From assembly GCF_000276665.1 (NCBI RefSeq), contig NW_004955447.1, positions 10,992,655 to 11,056,654 on the forward strand: a stretch of DNA of 64,000 nucleotides. Direction: 5' to 3'. The DNA is from Chinchilla lanigera (taxonomy: Eukaryota; Chordata; Mammalia; Rodentia; Chinchillidae). The notes beneath the pieces were generated by a model. The model saw nothing but the letters and a program-made list of their open reading frames with translations, did not search any database and was not told where the DNA came from. Shown in pieces: positions 49,182 through 59,340 of this stretch. Every line of letters begins with the position of its first letter. The first letter of the stretch is position 1. The position numbers and the translations under genes were made by a program.

Positions 49182-49262
49182 GGGCTGGGGATACAGTTCA
49201 GTATCACAGTGCCTGTCTGGAAAGTCTGAGGTCCTGAGTTTGATTCCTGGTACAAAAAAACA
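49182..49262 (+). repeat. ID-type SINE
   Basis: GGGCTGGGGATACAGTTCAG start, CCTGAGTTTGATTCCTGGTA end and a short A tail. Flanked by AAATAGGTAACATA and ATAAAAGGTAATAT, a diverged duplication. Older variant ending CCTGGTAC. Confidence 0.92.
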
Positions 49263-49642
49263 TAAAAGGTAATATGCTCTATGATTCTCCTATTAACAGC
49301 TTTATTAATATACTGAAGACTATATATATATTTAAAGTTATAATTTGATAGCTGTATCATTAGTTTAGCTGTCATGCACACTTGTTTTTCTATCAGTAAT
49401 TTCTGTGAATTTACTGAGTTCTTTGGTCCAATAATTGGATTTCTAGAGTTGCAATACTGAGACTGAAGCCATAAATGAAGAAGTCAACCAATTTTTTTTT
49501 CTATTTCCAGATATTTCAACATAATGTTATTTAGTCTCCCTAGAAATGATTTTTGGTTCATTTTATTATAACTGCAACAGTGTGTAAAAACTGAATAAAA
49601 CACTCTTCTAAAACCAGGTACACAGATGTGCAATAAATGTGA
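49263..49642. other. unassigned DNA before the candidate exon
   Basis: AT-rich; if the candidate exon is real, this is its upstream intron. A branch-point-like CTAAAAC lies at about 49608, some 50 bases before the acceptor. Confidence 0.35.
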
Positions 49643-49663
49643 TTCTCTTTCCTTCTATTGCAG

Positions 49664-49987
49664 TCATCTTTTCACAATTTCCTTTGGCCTTTTTTTATTG
49701 TTAACATCTATCCTTTTACAAAAAGTGCCTCCTTGGCCACATCTAGACAGAAAGTAGAACTCCATTGCCGTGAAAGGCTTCAAGCTTCAGTGACAAATCA
49801 ATACGACATCTCTATGAAACAAGTATATCTGAACAGTATTTTCACAGAGGTCCTGACCAGTCCCATCTTTATGCAAGTTTGCGACCGATCCGACAAAAGT
49901 TTATATCTCAGCAAAGTTCTTCCAGGTCAAGGAATCCTGCTGAAGGCTTTGATACAAGCTAAGAACGACAAAAGATACATCTTTTGA
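49664..49987 (+). CDS. candidate terminal coding exon, unknown protein
   Basis: The pyrimidine tract TTCTCTTTCCTTCTATTGCAG (49643-49663) is a strong splice-acceptor sequence. From the base after it, a frame of 107 codons stays open to a TGA at 49985-49987; the same frame is closed by TGA just upstream at 49640-49642, so the open region begins almost at the acceptor. There is no ATG near the start, which suits an internal or last exon and not a single-exon gene. AATAAA follows at 50022-50027 and a GT-rich tract (ATTTGTGTTTTCATC, about 50033) comes next, as at cleavage sites. The frame keeps five CpG (as in GACCGATCCGAC near 49882), high for this window. The predicted peptide ends KNDKRYIF and has two Cys and no signal peptide, membrane segment or domain I know. 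I cannot name the gene. A chance frame in AT-rich DNA is a real alternative. Confidence 0.25.
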   Translation, partial: SSFHNFLWPFFIVNIYPFTKSASLATSRQKVELHCRERLQASVTNQYDISMKQVYLNSIFTEVLTSPIFMQVCDRSDKSLYLSKVLPGQGILLKALIQAKNDKRYIF

Positions 49988-50021
49988 AAATCTGAATACC
50001 TCATATTCACTAATAGAAAGA

Positions 50022-50027
50022 AATAAA
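50022..50027 (+). terminator. AATAAA polyadenylation-signal candidate
   Basis: AATAAA 34 bases after the stop of the candidate exon, with a GT-rich tract starting within ten bases downstream. Supportive only if the exon is real, since AATAAA is frequent in AT-rich DNA. Confidence 0.3.
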
Positions 50028-50274
50028 TTTCTGATTTGTGTTTTCATCATAGTGGCCCAAAGTGTTTGAATCACACATACAAACTCTGTTTTTTAAAAAT
50101 TATTGCATTTTTATGTTTTCATGACTCCCTAGATTTGATATACATTCTATTTAAATACCGTAAGGCCAAAGAACTTATTCTCTAAACCTAGAATAGGCAA
50201 GCGTACTGCTTTACATGACTTTACCAATTACAGCTCCTTGCGAATAAATATTTCTACATTGGATAAAAAATGTC

Positions 50275-50645
50275 TGCTACGGTTTGTGTCTAGATATCTC
50301 CCCAAACCCTCATGTAGTCAGGGGGTGGGCTTCTAAAATTTGTGATTGATTCATGGTCAAGTGCAGGGATTATTGTGTGAGTACAACACCCATCTTGTTG
50401 CGGGGAGCCTGCATACAATACAAGGGAGGGAAAAAGGCTTGTTCTCATGCTCCTCCCTTTTTGCTCTTGCTGCTTTTGCTGTCTTCTCCTGCCATGAACT
50501 GTTGCCCTCTGCCACGTACCACTCTGCCTTGGAGCCAGCCGAGTATGGACTGAAACCTCCACGACTGTGAACTAAATAAACCTTTCTTTCTCTAACTTTG
50601 GGTGTTGGGTATTTCATCTCAGTAATAAGAGAAAAGTAAGTAGAA
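50275..50645 (+). repeat. MaLR solo LTR
   Basis: Starts TGCTACGGTTTGTGTCTAGA and continues with CTCATGTAGTCAGGGGGTGG, CTGCCATGAACTGTTGCCCT, GAGCCAGCCGAGTATGGACT, AACTAAATAAACCTTTC (AATAAA at about 50575) and TTCATCTCAGTAATAAGAGA. Its 3' half is nearly the same as the LTRs at 12308 and 14837, while its first 100-150 bases differ from them. No internal region or partner LTR follows. Confidence 0.82.
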
Positions 50646-51370
50646 TAATGGCTAAATTGATTTCAGCTGATAGACCAATTAGCTGACCTTAAGAGGACTG
50701 GGAAACATGAGATAAAGCTGAAACAAATGTGAAGCCTGATTTGAACATTGATAATGTCATTAAAGATGTATTATTAGTAGTCAAGTGAAGTGAAGCTACT
50801 CACCCTTCTCTGAAATTATTCATGGACTTACGTGCAGCCTTTGACTTAAACCTATCGTAAAACAAGGGGCCAAGGGTAGAGTTTGGTCATTTGTTGTGTA
50901 TGGATCTCTAGTAAATATTAATTATGTTTGGAGGTGCTTTTAGACAAGAAGGAGAAATTAAAAGCAAAATAGATCCTCTCAGAAATTGTATACTTCATTT
51001 ATTTATGCCTCATGAATTCATGATAGGAAAAAATTTAAGAAAATGTACAAAACAGTGTAAAGTATATGGGTTGTTGAGCTGAATATTTAACATTTATTTT
51101 ATTGGGGTTTTAACAAAAGAGAAGCCAAATATATTGTCCTGTTTAAAACTTGACCTATTTATAAAAGTCTTTAGATTTATCCTGTGGCTTAAGGACTATT
51201 TTCATTTCTGTACATTATACCAGGTGATCAGTCATTTATTTAGTTAATACCTTTTAAGCCATTCCTACCTTATGTGGTAGAGTCACGTGTGCAGGGGTAA
51301 GATACAGAATTCTTGACTTTACACCTGGGTTGGAAAGGTTTAGGATAGTGGCCAGTCACATGTGCTTTTT
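50646..51370. other. unassigned DNA
   Basis: No gene or named repeat seen. Confidence 0.5.
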
Positions 51371-51453
51371 TTCTTTTCAGTACCCAGGATTGAACTCACA
51401 ACCTTGCGCTTGCCAGGCAGGCACTCATGCCGCTGAGCTATATCCCCAGCCCC
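51371..51453 (-). repeat. ID-type SINE
   Basis: TTCTTTTCAGTACCCAGGAT, CTTGCGCTTGCCAGGCAGGC and GAGCTATATCCCCAGCCCC. Two extra bases in ACTCATGCCGCTGAG. Flanked by ACATGTGCTTTTT and CATGTGTGCTTTTT, a near match. Confidence 0.93.
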
Positions 51454-51859
51454 TCATGTGTGCTTTTTAAATAGCACCATAGGAAATTCTGATTCCAAGG
51501 GCTAGTTTGCCATTCATGCACTTAGGTGTGTAGGAGGTGCCTACATATTACCAGGGCAGAGAATACTAATAATTGTCCACTGGAATTATTTTTTTCTTTC
51601 TGCTGAGCAAATAGGCTACATTTCTCAGCTTTCTTTACAGTTAAGTGAGGCCATGTGAGGAAAGTCCAGTCATCTCATCAGTCTGTGTCCTTAAGCACCC
51701 TGTGGGGCAAAGCCTCTTTACTAACAGGAAGATTTCCTATATGCAAATATCAGACTTCTACTGTGTTTGGCCATTATTTAAATTTGCCACTAGTTGTCAT
51801 AATTAACCTACTCTAACAGATAATGCACAGTGCTGAGCAATGTATTTGCATAAGCATAT
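51454..51859. other. unassigned DNA
   Basis: No gene. Text at 51455-51540 loosely recalls MER5-like DNA transposons but is not good enough to call. Confidence 0.4.
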
Positions 51860-52400
51860 TGGAGAAGGCATTGTTTCTGCTCCTTAGGTTCACAGCCTAA
51901 GAGTAGAATACATAGATAAATCATGACAGTATAATGTGCAAAACTCTTTCACAATGTAAAAAAGGCAGATGAACAATCTGCTTCTCCTAGAGAGAGAGCT
52001 GGTTGGTCAACAGAGTGAGGGTGCTGTAAAGAAGAGGAACCTTTGGAATGTCACCCAGAGAATGAGTAGGAATTTGCTAGCTAGGCAAGACACTTTGGGC
52101 AAAGTGTTCAGAGCCTTCAGGGGCATCAGTTAAATAAGCAAGACTCTGGACACAGTAACAAGGGCTAGTGACTAGAAATAGGCCATATGGTGACCTTTGT
52201 ACCATGCTGGGAAGGTTGGAATTTATTGTAAAAGCTATTTGGAGATACCAGTATTGAAAGAAGATTCAAGTTAACTCTGGTTTGATAACCACCACTTTCC
52301 CGGAAGAAGAGAGAATGAAGATGGGGATCAGGATTAGGCAATTTTAAAAGACTGTCTGGAAATAAATGATGGCATTGGGACATTATCAATGGGAAGAGAG

Positions 52401-52507
52401 GGGCTGGGGATTTAGCTCAGTGGCAAAAGCGCCTGCCTGGCAAGCGCAAGGTCGTGAGTTTGGTTCCCGGTACCGGAAAAACAACAAAAACAAAAAAAAC
52501 AAACAAA
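52401..52507 (+). repeat. ID-type SINE, perfect duplication, near consensus
   Basis: GGGGCTGGGGATTTAGCTCA, GTGGCAAAAGCGCCTGCCTG, GCAAGCGCAAGGTCGTGAGT and TTGGTTCCCGGTACCGG, with a tail of ACAACAAAAACAAAAAAAAC type. Perfect 14-base duplication CAATGGGAAGAGAG at 52387-52400 and 52508-52521. It is the cleanest young ID in the window. Confidence 0.98.
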
Positions 52508-52724
52508 CAATGGGAAGAGAGAAGAAGCTGCAAAGGATTTTAGCCAAAGATAAGAAAGTATTTGGTAAGGAATTTACTGTCTGCACAGTGAGAAAGTTGG
52601 TAAAATTGCTTACCTCTGGCTTTGCCAAGTGAGCCAACATTGGTGAATTCACCAAGCAAGGGAAACTGACAATAAAAATGAAAATAAAAGCGGCACTGTT
52701 CTATCAGATATATATATGTATATA

Positions 52725-52915
52725 TTAACCTATGGAAATCTCATACCTACCTTGTGAAATCCTATTCTTTCTCCATCTTGCCAATATAGTCACTGAGGTG
52801 CAAAGAAGTTCAAAACTTGCTTAAAGTGATAATAAGCTGGGAGACGACGGAGCCGGTGTGGACAGAATCAAGCACCAGAACCAAGCTCTCAATCATTGCG
52901 CTGCAGAGCCTGCCA
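52725..52915 (+). repeat. MIR SINE
   Basis: 'gtcactgaggtgcaaagaag', 'cttgcttaaagtgataataa' and 'gctgggagacgacggagccg' follow the MIR core, and 'aagcaccagaaccaagctct' with 'caatcattgcgctgcagagc' its end. It interrupts the L2 around it. Confidence 0.82.
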
Positions 52916-53470
52916 CGAGAATTGAAAAGACTGAAGTCAGTTTTGGATATGTTGACTGGGAAATGTCTGTGAGTCATTCAGCTGAGAATTTGTAACGAGT
53001 TTAAATATAGCTGCATGTTTTGTGAAAGAGGAGATTTAAGCACAGTTGATGATACAGAAACAGATGAAGTTTCACAGTGAAGGAAACGTAATGAAGGAAG
53101 AAGAGGGGCTGCGAGTGGTGAATTAGTAAGCGCAAATATTTATGGACACAGCAAGGAAAGAATCAGTGGGAGTGAAAAGTGTCAGCACACCAACAATCAT
53201 AAACCTAAATGCAGGAATCAAAAAAGGGCAGAATCTGATGTCTTGGAGAGTTCATGAAAGACGAATTGAAACAAATGCCAGATGTAGCAGAGACATGAAG
53301 GTACATAAGACTAAAAAGAAATCAGCAACAACTTGACCAGATTAATATTAATATGCAGGAATTGAATTCAGGGCAGAAAGAATTGAAAATTCATTTTGGA
53401 TAGATTGAGAAAATGGAGGCAAAAAATAATCTATGACTTTTGAGGAGATAAAGCCTTCAGCAAAGGAGAT

Positions 53471-53684
53471 CTCAGGAGGAGCAGACTTGAGACTGTTTTG
53501 AGTTGTTCTTTCGTAATTTACCAATCTCTCAATGTCATGAGTATTTCAAGGGTGTTGACATCAGTGTGTAGCATCTATTGCTTATGAAATCTTCTTCTCA
53601 TACAGTCTCCAGGCAAAGATCTGCCAGTTGTGTTTTACTTAGTTCACTCTCCCTCTCCCTCTGCCTCTCTGTAGCTGTTCTCTG

Positions 53685-53734
<50 letters not shown>

Positions 53735-54153
53735 ATTTTACTCTAATGCTCTTATGGTCTATAACAGAATTGGCTGTTGTCCTTAATTATTTCCCTTGTC
53801 TGGGAACATTCTGGATTTCCCCTAATTTAAGTTAACTTCTAGAGCTAAGAAATCACTTACTGGGAAGATTTTAAACTTAGTGGTCCATTATAAAGTCTTA
53901 ATTTAAAAATGGAGACTGGGAATTGAAACAACTTGAAGTAATTAAAAAAAAATAGGTAAGTAGAAATTTAGTCTTAGTTGAAGAAAATTCTTACAACAAC
54001 AAAAGTTGATTACTTTGTAGTACAATGAATATCAGAAATAATCAGTATATTGGTAATCAAATTAAGACTTTAGTATGTTACTTTATTTCTTAAGGATACT
54101 TGGCACAATATCTTACATTAATTTATATTAAAATGATAAAAATTTTATTATTG
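53471..54153. other. spacer with a TC microsatellite
   Basis: Nothing recognised besides the microsatellite at 53640-53733. Confidence 0.5.
53640..53733. repeat. CT-rich simple repeat, (TC)19 core
   Basis: An imperfect CTCCCTCTCCCTCTGCC run, then a pure TC run from about 53695 to 53733. The Ser/Leu-only frame through it is an artefact. Confidence 0.97.
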
Positions 54154-54165
54154 AAAGGCAGCATA

Positions 54166-54296
54166 GCTGAGCATGGTTGCACAGGTCTGTAATCCCAGCA
54201 CTAGGGAGGCTGAGGCAGGAAGATTGTTCTGAGTTTGACGCCAGCCTGAACTGCATAGCGAGACCCTGTCCCAAAAAAAAGACAAAAAGAATAAAT
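54166..54296 (+). repeat. B1-type (7SL-derived) SINE
   Basis: GCTGAGCATGGTTGCACAGG, CTGTAATCCCAGCACTAGGG, AGGCTGAGGCAGGAAGATTG, GCCAGCCTGAACTGCATAGC, GAGACCCTGTCCC, then an A-rich tail. The body is about 106 bases, so it lacks the internal duplication of modern murine B1 and resembles proto-B1. Flanked by AAAGGCAGCA (54154-54163) and AAAGGCAGTA (54297-54306), one mismatch. Confidence 0.95.
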
Positions 54297-54306
54297 AAAG
54301 GCAGTA

Positions 54307-54789
54307 CACTTTAAAATCAATCTTTGCAGATAATATTTCACTAAATATTTGCAGCCCAAATATATGACAACATATTACTTGAAAACTAATTTAAATTTCA
54401 TTTGATATTATATGTTATTAAGATATAGCATTAAAATTAAGAGTTAAATTGATTTCAAACTAAGGAAAACAATGCTTTAAATTTGGCTTTCTTAAGAGTG
54501 GATGGATGCCTGAAGTAACAGTGATTGGGTTTTAGGATATTTTTTCCCACACAATGTATAAACTCATACTGGGCATGCAGTCACCTGATGACAATCCTAA
54601 AATTTTATGATAAAATGCAAACAGCTTTCTAGACAATTATTTAAGTATAAAAACTTTTTGTGTTTTGATGAACCTCAATGTCTATGCTCATAAAACTTGT
54701 ATTGAAATTCATGTAACATGGATTAACAGCCAAGAACTAAGAATATACTTTAAAATCTTTATATTATGATGTGTAGTAGTACAGAGTGA
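54307..54789. other. unassigned AT-rich DNA
   Basis: No gene or named repeat seen between the B1 and the L1 3' end. Confidence 0.5.
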
Positions 54790-57700
54790 ATAAATTCACC
54801 ATTGAGAGTTGGTACACACACATCAATCCTCTTTGCTTCCTCTTCCTCTCTTTTCCCTGGCCTGCACCTCCATCCCTCGATTCCTTTCCATGTGCAAAGG
54901 TCTACCTTCCAGCTTTGTCTATCTTTTATTCTCCTTTTCATTTATGCTTTGGATTTCTCAAATGTGAGAAACTATGTGATACTTAACCTTTGTGTCTGAT
55001 TTCTTTCACTTATGGTAGCATTATGATCCCATGCATCCCTTTTCCTACAAACAACTCAAATTTATCCTTCTTATGGCTGAGTAGTGTTGTGTTCTGTTCT
55101 CTTTATATGCCTAATTTTCTTTACTCATTCTTTTGTCAGTGGCCATAAAGCTTGTTTCCCAGATTTAGCTACTGTGGGTTGTGGTGTTACGTACCCAAGT
55201 AAGCATGTATCACTGCAAGATGACATCTTTCACTCTCGGGAAGATATTTGAAAGGGGTACGTCTGGGTCCAGTGAAATTACTATTTTTAGTTTTTTGAGG
55301 AATCTTAGCATTGATATCCAAGGTGGCTACCTTAGTTTACATTCCCACCAGGAAAGTAGATGAGTTTCTTTACTCCACAACCTCACTGGCATTTTCTATT
55401 TTGGAAAATATTCCTGATGATAGCCATTGCTGTTGGAGTAAGACAAAGTTGCAATATTGTTTTGATTTCATTTTTCTAATAATCAAAGATGCTTAATATT
55501 TTTTCTTGTACTTATGTGCTATTTTCTCTTTTTCTGAGAAATATCGTTTTACTTTGATTACCCATTAGCAATTAGATTCTTTAATTTGAGGGTGTCTATA
55601 TTTTTGAAGTCCTTAAATATTTCAGGTATTAGTCCTCTGTCCAAGAGTAGCTGAAAAGGCTTTGTCCCAGTCTCTAGGGTGTCTCTTCACTCTGTTGGCT
55701 CTGTACTTTCATGTGCAGAACATTTAAAACTTGGTTAATACCAGTTGTTGACTCAGGGTGTTATTTCTTATGCAACTGGTGTTCTGTTCAGAACGTCCTA
55801 GCCTACATCTTTGTCTTCAAGAGTTTTACCTATTGTATCATCCAACAGATTAGGCAATTCTGTTTTAATATAGAGGTATTTGATTCATTTTGATTGGACT
55901 TTAACACAACATGAGATGTACTGTTTAGATTCAGTTTTCCGTATATGGATGACCACATTTCCAAGCACCTTTGTGAATGAATCTGTCTGTTTTCCAGCAT
56001 AATCCTTGGGTCCCTTTGCGAAAGATCGAATGGCTGAGTGTGCTGTGGCTTGTTTCTGCATCCTTTACTTCGTTCCACTGATCTTCATGTCACAGCACTG
56101 ATCTTCATGCCAGTGCTGTGCAATCTTTATTACTGTAGATTTTTACTATAACTTGAAATCCTTTGCCAATCCTGCTTTGCTCTTACTGCTCAGGTTTGTG
56201 TTTGTTAATCTGGGCTGTTCTGATTTCATACAAATTTTAGGATTGCTTTTTATAGTTCTTTGAAGAATGCTATTGACATTTTGACTGGGACAGAATTGAT
56301 TCTACAGTTTTGATAATATAGTTGTTTCTGCCTATCCAGAAACAGAAGCTAACTTTCCATTTTCTGATGTCCTCCTGGATTTCTCTTTTCAAAATATTAT
56401 AGTCTTATTATAGAAGTCCTTTAGTTTCTTGTTTGGGTTAATTCTTAATTATTTAGTTTTTATGAGTGAAATTGTTTTCACAATTTCTTTCTCAGTGTGT
56501 TCATTATTAGGGTGCAGGATTTTTTATTGATTTTTGTCTGTTTGTTTGGTATCCTGCTATTTTGCTGAGTTTATTAGTCATAGCAGTCTTTTTGTGGAGT
56601 TTTGTGAGTCTTCTATGTAAAGGAACATGCCACCTGTGAAAGAGGACAGTTTGACATCTTCTGTGGTGTACAGACCATTTTATTTCTTTCTTTTCTTTGA
56701 CTGCTTAAACTGAGATTTTGAGTATTATATTGAACAGGAGAGATGACAGTGGATACCTTTGTCTTATTTCTGATGTTAGAGAAAATGCTTTCAGTTTGTC
56801 CTCATTTATTATGATTTTTGCATAGGTTTGTTATAATGGCTTTTATCAGTTTGAGATAAGGTCTTCTACACCTATTTTCATTAGGGTGTTTATCATGAAT
56901 GGATGTTGATTTCTGTCCAAGCCTTTTTCTGCAGCTATGGCAGTGATCATGTGACTTTTGACCTTTTATTTTAGTAATTCATTGCACTGATATATTCACA
57001 TATGTGGAGCTGCCCTTGCATTCCATGAATGAAGCTTGGTCAGGTTGTACGATCCTTTAAATTTTTGTTGCATCATTTGTATCTTGATGAAGATTTTTGC
57101 TTCTGTGTTCCTTAAGGAGATTCACCTGTAGTTTTCTTTTTTTTAAAAAAAGCCTTGTCTGGTTTTGTTATCAGGGTATTCCTAGCTTCAAGGAATAGGT
57201 TGGCAGTATTTCTTCTCCTTCAATTTCATTGAAGAGCTTGAGGAATACTCAATATTACAACATAGTACTGTACATTTGCTGAAGTTCTGGAAGAGCTCTG
57301 TGGTGAATTCACTAGGTTCCAGGCTTCTCTTTGTTGTTAGATTTTTTTGTGACTGCCTCTATTGCTTTGCCTGTTATTGGTCAGAGTTTTACATCCTCTC
57401 AGTTTAATTTTAATACTTCTTGTGCATCTAAAAATTTCTCCATTCCTAGTAGCTTCTAAATTTATTTGGATTTTAACTCTTGAAAGTAGTTTCTTACAGT
57501 ATCTAGATTTACCTTGAGATTTACTTGGGATTGATCAATTTTTTAAAATCTGTGCCTTCAGGGCTATAAGCTTACCTTTTGGAATTCCTTTCATTGTGTC
57601 CCACAAGGTTTGGCATGTCCTGCTTCTTTGTCATTTGATTCTAGTCACTTTTTTGTTTCTTCTGATACCTTCTGTGATTCATTGATTATTCAATACTATC

Positions 57701-58429
57701 TTGTGTTCCTATCCATTGTTGTTATTTTCTTACTTCATTCCACTATGATCTGATGGAGTATAGAGAATTATTTCAACACAATTTTATTTCTTTTGTATTT
57801 ATTTAAGCATATGGCCTAAAATATGGTCTATTTTGGAAAAAGTTCAACATACTTCTGAAAAAAAAGTGCATTCTAATGTTCTCGGATAAAACGCTCTGTA
57901 AATATTTGTTAAAACCATTTTTTCTTTTTTTTGATGGTGTGGTTTAACACTGATTTTTTTCCCTAATCCTTTGTCTGGCTGACCTACCTAGCTGCAAGAG
58001 TGAGACGCTGAATCCATTACTGTTATTGCATTGGTCTTTGTCCTTTGATGTCCAGTATTTTTTGTTTCCTGAAATAAGGTGTGCCAACATTTAGTGCCTA
58101 GATATTTACAACTGTTACCACTTCCTGTTGAGTTGTTTCACTTATCAGTATAGAGTGGGTATCTTTGTCTTTTCTATTCAGTTTTGGCTAGAAGTCTGTT
58201 GTATCTGAAGATAAAATAGCTGTTCTTGCTTGCGCTCATACCCTGTTTCCATGGAATATCATTTTCCATCTTTCACCTCTAGTCTATCAGCTTCCTTTTC
58301 GATGAGGTTTGTTCTCTGCAGGCAGTATATAGTTATATTTTACTTTTAGATTCAAGCTGCCATTCTAAGTCTCTTGATTTGGGAGTTATGACAACTGACA
58401 TTGAGAGCTATTGTTCTAGGAATGATATA

Positions 58430-59045
58430 GGACTTCCAAATGAACTAAGGGAAATAGTATAACGCCCAACCTGCTAGATGTCTGATAGACTGAGTTTGTG
58501 TTTCCTAAAACTGAAGAATGAATTTTGAGGGATAATGGAGGTTAAAAGTGTGATTTTTGAGGGAAAGATAGTTCCCGCCTAAGACAGGAGGGGGCTGGCA
58601 AACTGGCTTGCCCATGAGCCCATTTCTCAAAGGAAGTTTGACAGAGCAAAATCATGAGGTGGGTACAAAAATCACGAGATAGGTATAAGGTGGGGCGAAA
58701 CTGTGCCAGCCAATAAGATTACACGTATAGTCGCCAAAGTAATATTGATCCAATCTGGGAGCAAGGCACACAGCAAGTAGACAGGGAATGAGCAAGGATC
58801 TTTTCTGAAGGGATGGGTCAGGTGGTCTTGATCCCCCACTCAGGTGGCTAATGCCTATTTAGAATATCAATCATTATGGTTTACCCCACAGGGAACTAGG
58901 TAAGTATAATCATTCCATCCTTGTTTTGAGGCCTGGCCTTCAATGAATGCACCTCCATCCACAGTTGTAATGTGTTCTCATCCTCTGCCCTGACTTCTTC
59001 ATGGGCCTAGCCCTATCTGACTGCCTGTAAGGTTTCCACCCAACT
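58430..59045 (+). repeat. LTR-like insert within the L1
   Basis: Sequence unlike L1 on either strand. It has GGCTGGCAAACTGGCTTGCC, then GTGCCAGCCAATAAGATTAC (a CCAAT-box-like promoter element) and GACAGGGAATGAGCAAGGAT, and a short internal near-repeat (AAATCATGAGGTGGGTACAA and AAATCACGAGATAGGTATAA). Composition and promoter-like text suggest a solo LTR in plus orientation. No TG...CA ends or target-site duplication could be fixed. Confidence 0.4.
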
Positions 59046-59099
59046 TAGCTGTCTATAATACCATTATTATAAGGTGTTTACTGAATCCTGTAATAATAA

Positions 59100-59340
59100 G
59101 GGTAGCAAAAGGGAAAAATGAAAGAAGTAAAGTTTGAAAAAGAAAGAAAAGAAGATGAGAAAGTAGAATATATAAAGAGAATCCAACTAAATAATAAAAT
59201 AATAGAATTAGGTAAAATAACCAAAAAAAAAAACAAACAAAAATGTGAACAGACAGAGAAAAACAAAGACCAAAAGAAAGATGAAAAACAAATAAGCAAT
59301 CAACCCCCAAAATGAAAGAAACAAAGAAAAAGGATGAGTT
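59100..59340. repeat. A-rich low-complexity tract
   Basis: Purine-rich, largely AAAGAAAG and AAAACAAA units. It gives a Lys/Glu-rich 65-codon plus-strand frame (59118-59315) and minus-strand Phe/Leu-rich frames that are composition artefacts. Probably part of the L1 5' region, T-rich in L1 sense. Confidence 0.6.

Larger units (their letters stand above)
51860..53470 (-). repeat. L2 LINE, about 1.6 kb with nested SINEs
   Basis: Antisense L2 in order: 'attgtttctgctccttaggt' and 'tcacagcctaagagtagaat' (near the 3' end), 'gaatgagtaggaatttgcta', 'ttcagagccttcaggggcat', then, beyond the MIR, 'gttttggatatgttgactgg' and 'gtcttggagagttcatgaaa'. Interrupted by an ID (52401-52507) and a MIR (52725-52915). 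No frame is usable. Middle segments (52290-52725) are the least certain. Confidence 0.7.

Noticed and set aside
51454..51545. Possible MER5-like DNA transposon
   Set aside because: A few phrases fit ('gaaattctgattcc'), but the order and ends are not convincing.
3702..52507. tRNA-gene-like sequences with A and B boxes
   Set aside because: All are ID SINEs: they have A-rich tails and target-site duplications, lack a tRNA cloverleaf with anticodon arm and occur in many related copies.
53578..53835. 85-codon Ser/Leu frame
   Set aside because: Translation of a (TC)n microsatellite.
59118..59315. Lys/Glu-rich frame resembling a charged nuclear protein
   Set aside because: It is a translation of an A-rich low-complexity tract within an L1.
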